Assembly (NCBI GenBank): GCA_007122745.1
Contig: SKTA01000162.1
Location: forward strand, 1 to 9,395
DNA from: Bacteroidales bacterium
Lineage (GTDB): Bacteria; Bacteroidota; Bacteroidia; Bacteroidales; UBA7960
Direction: 5' to 3'
Length of the DNA stretch: 9,395 bases
Position 1 is the stretch's first letter; each line of letters begins with the position of its first letter. Below, one piece after another: positions 1 to 5,899 of this stretch. The translations under genes were made by a program, and so were the position numbers. The notes under the pieces are model-generated. The model made no database searches. It saw only the letters and a list, made by a program, of their open reading frames with translations, and was not told the DNA's origin.

Positions 1-2
1 CG

Positions 3-578
3 GCAACGGCAAGCCTTGCGCAAAACATCAGATTCCGTATACAGGCACCTGATGCCATTACCCTTACAAAGCAGGGCAGCATCGACATTGCGTTCGACGG
101 CCTGGTGCTCGACAGCGACATGGTAAGTACCATTGCCATTGGTGACACCCACAGGATGGCGGTCCTGGCCATCGACGCACCGGCCCACTACGAGCTTACA
201 GTGTATATTGAGCCGGCCAACAATGACAGGCTGCTGCTCAACGGCACCGAATTAGACCAGTGGATCCCCTTCACACTGGAATTTGCCTATGCAAATCCTG
301 GCTACCCAGTTACCGAAACGTATATCAAGGCATTAACAGATGCAGTGGAAATACCCACAGGTCTTGGCCAAATTACTTTTCCGGTAAGCAGCCGTGCCTC
401 CCGCCTTCTGCCTCCGCCACCATCAGCGAAATATGGTAACTATAAAGTCTCCAAACAACGGGCCTTCCTGTTTTTTTACGGAAGGCTGGGTTCGACGAAT
501 GCCGGAAACAATGTGGTGGCGGGCACCTATGAAACCACTATTGAAGTGACCATTGATTTTACAAGCCATGAACACTGA
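3..578 (+). CDS. Secreted pilin-like fibre subunit, 5' partial
   Basis: The frame is open from the left edge of the window to the TGA at 576-578. The first residues read ATASLAQ-NIRF, which looks like the last part of a signal peptide with cleavage after the Gln or the preceding Ala, so only about 15-20 N-terminal residues are probably missing. The mature part is about 185 residues, rich in beta-strand-type alternation and without visible membrane helices. It ends with an AGTYETTIEVTIDF strand, the closing pattern seen in DUF4402/spore-coat-U and related chaperone-usher subunits (AGTY-x-V-TVT-Y). The Pro-rich LLPPPPS stretch near the middle is unusual. A GTG at 105 could be taken as a start but would remove the signal peptide. 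From its shape, and from the chaperone and usher downstream, I infer that it is exported to the periplasm and assembled into the surface fibre. The subunit role is moderately sure; its place in the fibre (tip, shaft) is unknown. Confidence 0.6.
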   Translation, partial: ATASLAQNIRFRIQAPDAITLTKQGSIDIAFDGLVLDSDMVSTIAIGDTHRMAVLAIDAPAHYELTVYIEPANNDRLLLNGTELDQWIPFTLEFAYANPGYPVTETYIKALTDAVEIPTGLGQITFPVSSRASRLLPPPPSAKYGNYKVSKQRAFLFFYGRLGSTNAGNNVVAGTYETTIEVTIDFTSHEH

Positions 579-1038
579 ATGTGCCATACTACATAAAAAG
601 CTTTGCTTCTCTCTGCTCGTAATGGTGTTAGCGAACCTGTCCGGACCGCTCCGGGCCCAGTTTGTGGATATTGACATTGAACTGCATGCCCGCATTGAAA
701 TGCGGATGATATCGCCGGAAGCCCCGTGGGCCGGGCTTTCTGACATGGCAGAAAGGCACACAACACCCGGCGATGGTACCCTGCTGCCTGATGCGCTGCT
801 CTGGTTGGAGATCAGCAGCGTAGAGAACATGGAGCTGCTGATAGACGCCGGAGGCGAGCACCCACTGTATTACATCAACACAGGTGTGTTTGACCCGGAA
901 CAGGCCGTACTCTTTAACGAAAGTACCGCCTTCAGACTGAGCAAGGGCGGCCGGCCCAATGCCAACACACGCCTGTTCAGGGCCTGGATCGGAATCAGGC
1001 CCGGGGAGACAAGGCTCGTAAACATCAATTATAACTGA
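568..1038 (+). CDS. Small secreted protein, probable minor fibre subunit
   Basis: This gene encodes a 156-residue protein starting at the ATG at 568. The frame extends upstream to a TTG at 553, but the ATG gives a proper signal peptide: basic residues near HKK, a hydrophobic LCFSLLVMVLANLSG core, and likely cleavage after RAQ. The start lies inside the preceding gene, an 11-nt overlap that suggests translational coupling. The mature protein of about 125 residues begins FVDIDIELHARIEMR, which resembles the KARAEVRVLINV start of the next pilin, and ends ETRLVNINYN, a short beta-strand terminus like the other two subunits. I do not recognise a specific family. Between these ends it contains no obvious catalytic motif and no cysteine in the mature part. 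Its position among pilin-like genes suggests a minor or adaptor subunit. It could also be an unrelated secreted protein that travels with the operon. Confidence 0.6.
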   Translation: MNTECAILHKKLCFSLLVMVLANLSGPLRAQFVDIDIELHARIEMRMISPEAPWAGLSDMAERHTTPGDGTLLPDALLWLEISSVENMELLIDAGGEHPLYYINTGVFDPEQAVLFNESTAFRLSKGGRPNANTRLFRAWIGIRPGETRLVNINYN

Positions 1039-1113
1039 AAAACAACTGAATGTTTGAAAACAAACCGATGTTTCACAAAATCACCAGAAGATGAACACAC
1101 CACGAGCACCCTA

Positions 1114-1155
1114 AACGATTGTCGATTATCAATTTACAATTTACAGTTATCAATT
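1114..1155. repeat. Heptanucleotide tandem repeat, consensus ATCAATT (6 units)
   Basis: The region just before the third subunit gene divides into six consecutive 7-nt units: aacgatt, gtcgatt, atcaatt, tacaatt, tacagtt, atcaatt. Every unit ends in TT and most match ATCAATT or TACAATT. It ends 11 nt before the ATG at 1167, so it forms the AT-rich leader of that gene. The copies are degenerate, consistent with an old array. The rest of the spacer (1039-1113) shows only a weak 5-bp hairpin, GTTTG-AAAA-CAAAC at 1052-1065, which I do not call as a terminator. Confidence 0.6.
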
Positions 1156-1166
1156 AAAAAAGCAAA

Positions 1167-1745
1167 ATGATGAAAAATATTAAGAAAATGTTATGCGCTG
1201 CCGCGATCATCGCAGCGTTTGGAATGAATGCCTTTGCACAGCAGGATAATCCAACTGATGATATTAAAGCCCGGGCAGAAGTCAGGGTACTGATTAATGT
1301 AACCGGTGCGCAAGACCTGGAATTCCAAAACGTGCAGGTGGGTGAAGCAAAAACCGTTAATACCCGCGATGAGGTTACTGCCGGTACCTCCTCAGGAGAT
1401 GAAAAATCGGGCCGCTTCGACATTACAAAAGGCGCCAGTACGGATGTGAAGGTGGAATTCACCACCTTGCCCCCATCATTGGCCGGACCGGGTGAAGCAA
1501 CGCTGCCCATCAACTTTGATGGGGAAGCATTTGGCAGACTTAGCTTGACTAATGACCCTGAGGCAACAGGAGGTATTGATTTTAACCCGATATCTGCTAT
1601 AAATACTCCAAATACTGGAAGTACAGAAAACTTCTTTGGGGCTACTGCTTTCAGCGTTTTCCTGGGTGGCACCGTAACTCCCGAAGCAGAACAGGTTGTT
1701 GGCACATACGATGCAGATGTTACCCTTACGGTATCCTACAATTAA
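1167..1745 (+). CDS. DUF4402/spore-coat-U-like pilin subunit
   Basis: This is a 192-residue secreted protein. The signal peptide MMKNIKKMLCAAAIIAAFG.. is cut most likely after NAFAQ (about residue 25). A second ATG at 1170 is an equally possible start. The mature chain has the pattern I associate with DUF4402/spore-coat-U-type subunits of alternative chaperone-usher fibres: an early strand-rich LEFQNVQVGEAKTV segment ('L-F-G-x-V-x-G' type), a Gly/Ser/Asp-rich centre, an aromatic FSVFLGGTVT strand, and the terminal GTYDADVTLTVSYN strand. It has no membrane anchor, lipobox or cysteine in the mature part. Its separate A-rich leader and the repeat-rich spacer after it suggest that it may be expressed separately from, and at a higher level than, the assembly genes; that would fit a major shaft subunit, but is inference. 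The family call is fairly confident; the role as major subunit is a guess. Confidence 0.72.
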   Translation: MMKNIKKMLCAAAIIAAFGMNAFAQQDNPTDDIKARAEVRVLINVTGAQDLEFQNVQVGEAKTVNTRDEVTAGTSSGDEKSGRFDITKGASTDVKVEFTTLPPSLAGPGEATLPINFDGEAFGRLSLTNDPEATGGIDFNPISAINTPNTGSTENFFGATAFSVFLGGTVTPEAEQVVGTYDADVTLTVSYN

Positions 1746-1770
1746 TTGATGAAACGCCCATGTAGATTAA

Positions 1771-1784
1771 AAGCTCGAAGCTGG
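1771..1784. repeat. Short copy of GAAGCTC-type heptamer repeat
   Basis: The 14-nt string aagctcgaagctgg here is identical to 8242-8255 at the 3' end of the TPR lipoprotein gene. It corresponds to about two units of the 7-nt repeat GAAGCTC/GAAGCTG, which is present as four units at the other site. It lies 25 nt after the stop codon of the pilin gene. Confidence 0.55.
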
Positions 1785-1820
1785 CTATCATTTAGCCAAA
1801 ACCTAAATTCTTTGTGGTTT

Positions 1821-1886
1821 TTCTTTGTGACCTTAGTGTCTTTGTGGTGAAAAAAATAACCACAAAGGCACCAAGAACACAAAGAA
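1821..1886. repeat. Large imperfect inverted repeat (28-nt arms), possible terminator or REP-like element
   Basis: The arms 1821-1848 and 1859-1886 are reverse complements at 24 of 28 positions and enclose a 10-nt A-rich loop. The outer TTCTTTGTG/CACAAAGAA and inner CTTTGTGGT/ACCACAAAG blocks pair perfectly. In RNA this would be a long stable hairpin about 75 nt after the pilin stop codon. There is no U-tract after the right arm, so it is not a classical intrinsic terminator, but it could protect the 3' end of the pilin transcript or limit read-through. CACAAAG-rich repeats of this style look dispersed rather than gene-specific. The spacer 1746-2092 contains no convincing coding region. Confidence 0.7.
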
Positions 1887-1949
1887 TACGACACTGATAA
1901 CTGCGCCGGGGCAGGATTTCTGAAATTAGAGGGGAGAAAAAAGAAAATC

Positions 1950-1970
1950 TACCATCTAACTTCTAACATC
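1950..1970. repeat. Degenerate CAACATC-type heptamer repeat (3 units)
   Basis: The units taccatc, taacttc and taacatc follow each other without gaps, and the next bases (caatc) start a fourth. They match the consensus of the 14-unit array at 7721-7818, including the T-for-C variant at unit position 1 seen there. This marks a second, short copy of the same repeat family in the window. Confidence 0.55.
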
Positions 1971-2012
1971 CAATCGGCATCTTAGGTGGTCGCAGGGCAT
2001 CTTGTTGCAGTG

Positions 2013-2041
2013 CGCAGGAGCGGGCAAACTCCGCTCCTGCG
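2013..2041. promoter_or_regulatory. Perfect 11-bp hairpin upstream of chaperone gene
   Basis: CGCAGGAGCGG (2013-2023) and CCGCTCCTGCG (2031-2041) are perfectly complementary around a 7-nt loop, giving a GC-rich stem that ends 51 nt before the chaperone start codon. No T-run follows. It is either a leader structure of the chaperone-usher transcript, a factor-independent pause, or a dispersed palindromic unit. I cannot decide its role. No promoter boxes are convincing in the neighbouring sequence. Confidence 0.5.
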
Positions 2042-2092
2042 ATACAGCAAATTTTCACACCATTTCATTTATTTACCAGCACATCAAAAAAA

Positions 2093-2938
2093 ATGAGAAC
2101 ACAAATACATACCCATATGCTGATGGCGATACTCCTTGTGGTGTTTCCATCGCTTTTGTTTACCCAGGTGAGCGTTACGCCTACCTTCCTGTCTATCGAC
2201 GAACGCACCAACCTCGGACAGATCTACCTCAACAACAGTTCATCAGAACCCATGGAGGTAAGCTTCTCTGTTGAATTCGGCTATCCGGTCAGCGACGAAA
2301 AGGGCAGCACCATCATGGTTTACCACGACGATGACAAAAAGGCCCGGCACGCGCTGGATGATTACATAAGGGTGTTTCCGCGGCAGATCCTGCTTGGGCC
2401 GAATGCCTCGCAGAGCATCCAACTGATGGTCCGTCCGATGCAAAACAAACCGGACGGGGTTTACTGGACACGCCTGTTCATCACCTCCAACAGACAGACA
2501 CAGGACATTGAGCATAAGCTGGAGGAGGGTCAGATCGATGCCAGCATCAACTATGTACTGCGCCAAAACATCCCGGTGATGTATTCAAAAGGCGACATCA
2601 GCACCGGGCTTGATGTAAAACAGATGGATGCAGAGATGACAGGGGATCGGTTACGTGCATCTGCCCTGGTGGCGCCCATTGGTAATACGCCTTTCATAGG
2701 CAGTATGCATGCCGTTTTGCGCGACCAGTCGGGAATTGCGGTGGGCAGTGCATACAACACCCTGGCCGCCTACACCGAAATTGTGCGTGCGGTCAGCATA
2801 CCGCTTCCGGAAGAGGGCCTTGAACCGGGCAATTTCAGCCTGGAAATCACCTTTGAAACGCGACGCCGCGACATCGCTGCCGACATGCTTATACAGTCTG
2901 AACCGGTGCGCCAAACCGTTCTGGTAGCCATCGAATGA
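2093..2938 (+). CDS. PapD-like periplasmic pilus chaperone
   Basis: A 281-residue periplasmic protein that should bind newly exported fibre subunits by donor-strand complementation and deliver them to the usher. The signal peptide covers roughly residues 1-24 (hydrophobic MLMAILLVVFPSLLF), with cleavage near FTQ. The N-terminal Ig domain shows the family pattern: PTFLSIDERTNLGQIYLNNS (strands A/B, 'N-x-x-x-x-P' context) and then DYIRVFPRQILLGPNASQSI, which matches the 'P-x-x-x-L-x-P-G-x-x-Q-x-V/I' G1-strand region that carries subunit interaction in PapD-type chaperones. The GVYWTRLFI strand corresponds to the 'GEYRARL' strand. The C-terminal part (about 170-281) is a divergent second Ig domain. 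It has no cysteines. The start ATG follows an A8 run with no Shine-Dalgarno. The usher begins 64 nt downstream, so the pair is likely co-transcribed. The length is somewhat above the usual 230-250 residues. It most resembles alternative-family rather than classical FimC-type chaperones. Confidence 0.8.
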   Translation: MRTQIHTHMLMAILLVVFPSLLFTQVSVTPTFLSIDERTNLGQIYLNNSSSEPMEVSFSVEFGYPVSDEKGSTIMVYHDDDKKARHALDDYIRVFPRQILLGPNASQSIQLMVRPMQNKPDGVYWTRLFITSNRQTQDIEHKLEEGQIDASINYVLRQNIPVMYSKGDISTGLDVKQMDAEMTGDRLRASALVAPIGNTPFIGSMHAVLRDQSGIAVGSAYNTLAAYTEIVRAVSIPLPEEGLEPGNFSLEITFETRRRDIAADMLIQSEPVRQTVLVAIE

Positions 2939-3002
2939 GAAGTGTGCACTGCAGCAGTCAGATAATGAATGCCATTTTTTAACACAATAGTTATCCGCAC
3001 CC

Positions 3003-5885
3003 TTGACACGCCGACTCACATTCCTGTTTTTTATGATGATGCTTGTTTCGTCGCTTGCGGCCGCCGAAGATGGGTTCATGCTGGGTTTCCGGCACCACGC
3101 CGTCGGGGGTTACTACGTAAATGCCCTTTACAATGGCAGCACCGGTGAGGTGTTTCTGCCGCTCACCGAGCTGCTGGGCCTGTTGCAGATCCCCTACGAA
3201 AGAGGGGAGGCGCTGTTCTCCTTGCGGGGCCGCTACCCGGCCACACAAGCGTACTGGGAAGTGAACCTGCACGAACATTTTGTACGCAAGGGGAAGGCGG
3301 TGTTTGAGCTCACGGCTGATGATTACCGTTTGAAAGACCTCGACTGGTTTTTGCTGCCCGGAGTCTTCGCACAGGTCTTCGGCCTGCACTTTAACATCAA
3401 CATGACGGTATTCAGGATGAGCCTGCGGAACGATTACCCGCTGCCTGCCGAGGAGCGGCACCGGCGGGAGCAGATGCGTAGGGGACTGAATTCCTGTGTT
3501 CTGCATAAAGACCAACCCCTGCTCTATCCGCGCAACAGGCAGTTTGCCGGGGCGGGGATGCTCGACTACAACCTGTCATCAAGCCTTACACCCGACAACC
3601 ACTTACACGCCTACAACCTGATCGGCGGCATGGAAGCTCTTGGGGGCGACATACAGGTTAGCCTGACAGGCAGCTACGGCGAAGCGGGGCACAGCGCACG
3701 CACCGGCAACTTTCACTGGCGCTTCGTGCCTGGCGACAACCCCTACCTCACCGCAATACGCGCCGGCCAGATCAGCACCACCGGGTTGCAAAACCACCGC
3801 ATCATCGGAGCAGGCATCACCAACGACCCCGTGATGCCCAGAAGGACTTTCGAAACCTTTATCATCGACGGCACCACCGATCCCGACTCAGAGGTGGAGC
3901 TCTACGTGAACAACAGCCTGGCAGACTTCACGGTGGCCAACGAGTTGGGATATTTCCGCTTCGACTACCCGCTTAGCTACGGAACGGCGCTGATGAGCCT
4001 GCGCATATACAAGCCCACGGGTGAAGTGGTCATCCGCGAACAGCGGATGCAAATCCCCTTCAACTTCCTGCCTGTTGGGGTTGCATCCTACAACATACAG
4101 GGGGGTTATGCCGACAACGGCCGGGAAAGTCCCGACACCGGCAATTTGATATGGCACGGCGACCTGGCATATGGCCTCACACCGAATGTGACCCTAAAGG
4201 CCGGGGTTACCAATACCGGCCAGGTTGATGAACTGTTCTGCTATGCAAGCATGTCAGCCCGGATATTCAGGCAGTACCTGCTGAACGTTGATGCGGCACC
4301 TGGCTTTTACTACAGGGCAAGCAACAGCGTGAACCTGCCCGGCAGCCGTAGCTTCAATCTTGTCATCACCCATTTCGACGGGCACAGTCGCTACAACACA
4401 CGCAATACCAGACAGCATTTGCAGGCCAGCTTTTATTTGCCTTTCGGCCTTATTGGCGTAAACGCAGGCCTGCGGTTTGGCGGTGAACATTTCCTGTGGG
4501 AGGAATCATTTGCCACCACCTATCGCTCCGATCTGAGCCTCCGCTTCGGGCAGGTGAACCTCCGCATGAATTACCGGGGTCAGCTTGCCGGCAACTTTGA
4601 TTCGGAGCTGCTGCTAAATGGCCTGTTAAGCACCTCTGCAACCTACAGTTTTGGCAGCGGCCACAATATGCCGGGGGTAGTGCGCGGTACCCGCGTGCGC
4701 CTGCAGGGGCGCTACGATGCCGGACGTGGCAACCTGATTGACGTGGGTGTGCAAATGGCCCGTAACCTCGGCCGACGCGGACGCTTAACCCTGGATGCAG
4801 ATCACAACCTGCTGAACAACCAAACCATGCTGCGCCTCGGTTTGGTGATCGATATGCAGGCAATCCGGTCCAACACACAAGCCATAGGACACGGCAGCAA
4901 CTATACGGTACAGCAAACGCTGTCGGGCTCCATCGGACTGGATGCCCCCAACCGGCAAATGGTGGCAACCAACCGCAACCAGGTGGGGCAGGCAGCCGCC
5001 TCGGTGGTGGCATTCGTCGACAGCAACAACAACCAACAGTTTGACCCCGGCGAAGAGGTGGTGCCCCTCAGAAACATAAGAATCAGCGGCGGCTCCGGCC
5101 GCCACACGGGCAACGACGGCATTATGCGAATCAGCCAGTTGCAAAGCTACTGGCGCTACAACGTGGAACTGCAACAATCAGCCATCCCCAACCCTACCCT
5201 CGCACCCCTGGTTAATGAATTTTCCTTCGTGGCAGACCCTAACAGGTACAAACGACTGGAAATACCACTCTATCGCACGGGCATCATAGAAGGCCACGTC
5301 AAAAACCGGATAGGGGATGAAAACCACCAGGGAATGAGCGGTGTGCGGCTGCTGCTAACCCATCTTGACACAAACGAAAAAAAACAGATAAGAACCTTCA
5401 GCAACGGATCTTTCTATGCCATGCACCTGCTGCCGGGTCTTTATACCCTGGAAATTGAGCCAACAGTGCTCGATTTTACCGGCAGGGAAAGTGTGCCTGC
5501 AAAATACAGATTTACCGTGAAAGCCCTGGCTCACGGACACTTCCTTGAAGGACTCGACTTCCTGCTCATCCCACCCAGCCTGGACCCTTTCCAAAAACTG
5601 CTGATCACGATGACCGACAAGGAGCAGTATTATTATAAAGAAAGACTTAAGGACATAGGACACCATTTTAATTCATTCTCGCTGGCCCAGGAAGCTTTTT
5701 ATGAATTTGACTTTGAAAATGCACTGAATTACATAAACCATTCGCTCAGCATTTTTGAAACAGATTATGCCTTGGCACTGAAAGGCTCTATATTTTATGC
5801 ACTAAATAAACCGGAAGAAGCACTTCAGTTATGGGAGCTGGCCAGCAGCCGAAACCCTGAAATAGAAATACCCAAACTGTTTTAA
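3003..5885 (+). CDS. Outer-membrane usher with C-terminal TPR extension
   Basis: This 960-residue PapC/FimD-type usher would recruit chaperone-subunit complexes and thread the fibre through the outer membrane. I take the TTG at 3003 as the start: an in-frame stop lies at 2988, and only this start gives a full signal peptide (TRRLTFLFFMMMLVSSLAAA, cleaved before EDG). In order come an N-terminal periplasmic domain (about 22-150, with GEVFLPLTELLGLL), a beta-barrel (about 170-640) interrupted by the plug (about 285-355; FIIDGTTDPDSEVELYVNNS, then GYFRFDYPLSYGT), and periplasmic Ig-like domains. The first Ig-like domain begins with a calcium-loop-like VDSNNNQQFDPGEE at 672-685; the second (about 757-860) looks like a carboxypeptidase-regulatory fold. 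The final 90 residues are alpha-helical TPR repeats, which ordinary ushers lack. Residues 891-952 align without gaps with the lipoprotein at 7828-8304. Base composition becomes AT-richer from about 5590, where the TPR part begins. The next gene starts 14 nt after the stop. The usher assignment is very secure; the purpose of the TPR tail is inference (docking to a periplasmic partner). Confidence 0.9.
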   Translation: MTRRLTFLFFMMMLVSSLAAAEDGFMLGFRHHAVGGYYVNALYNGSTGEVFLPLTELLGLLQIPYERGEALFSLRGRYPATQAYWEVNLHEHFVRKGKAVFELTADDYRLKDLDWFLLPGVFAQVFGLHFNINMTVFRMSLRNDYPLPAEERHRREQMRRGLNSCVLHKDQPLLYPRNRQFAGAGMLDYNLSSSLTPDNHLHAYNLIGGMEALGGDIQVSLTGSYGEAGHSARTGNFHWRFVPGDNPYLTAIRAGQISTTGLQNHRIIGAGITNDPVMPRRTFETFIIDGTTDPDSEVELYVNNSLADFTVANELGYFRFDYPLSYGTALMSLRIYKPTGEVVIREQRMQIPFNFLPVGVASYNIQGGYADNGRESPDTGNLIWHGDLAYGLTPNVTLKAGVTNTGQVDELFCYASMSARIFRQYLLNVDAAPGFYYRASNSVNLPGSRSFNLVITHFDGHSRYNTRNTRQHLQASFYLPFGLIGVNAGLRFGGEHFLWEESFATTYRSDLSLRFGQVNLRMNYRGQLAGNFDSELLLNGLLSTSATYSFGSGHNMPGVVRGTRVRLQGRYDAGRGNLIDVGVQMARNLGRRGRLTLDADHNLLNNQTMLRLGLVIDMQAIRSNTQAIGHGSNYTVQQTLSGSIGLDAPNRQMVATNRNQVGQAAASVVAFVDSNNNQQFDPGEEVVPLRNIRISGGSGRHTGNDGIMRISQLQSYWRYNVELQQSAIPNPTLAPLVNEFSFVADPNRYKRLEIPLYRTGIIEGHVKNRIGDENHQGMSGVRLLLTHLDTNEKKQIRTFSNGSFYAMHLLPGLYTLEIEPTVLDFTGRESVPAKYRFTVKALAHGHFLEGLDFLLIPPSLDPFQKLLITMTDKEQYYYKERLKDIGHHFNSFSLAQEAFYEFDFENALNYINHSLSIFETDYALALKGSIFYALNKPEEALQLWELASSRNPEIEIPKLF

Positions 5886-5899
5886 TAAAAAGCCCTGTA

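Noticed and set aside
1154..1705. 183-residue reverse-strand reading frame opposite the pilin gene
   Set aside because: It is the antisense shadow of a gene with signal peptide and family pattern; it shows Ser/Val-rich low-complexity sequence and no recognisable domain.
2013..2041. Intrinsic terminator
   Set aside because: The stem is strong, but no T-run follows it and a gene on the same strand starts 51 nt later.
2002..2274. Small + strand reading frame overlapping the chaperone start
   Set aside because: It runs through the 2013-2041 hairpin and then out of frame through the chaperone's signal peptide region; no secretion signal or domain is visible.
4450..5013. 187-residue reverse-strand reading frame inside the usher
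   Set aside because: It is rich in Pro, Cys, Trp, Arg and Gly, typical of the opposite strand of a GC-rich gene, and lies fully within the well-supported usher.
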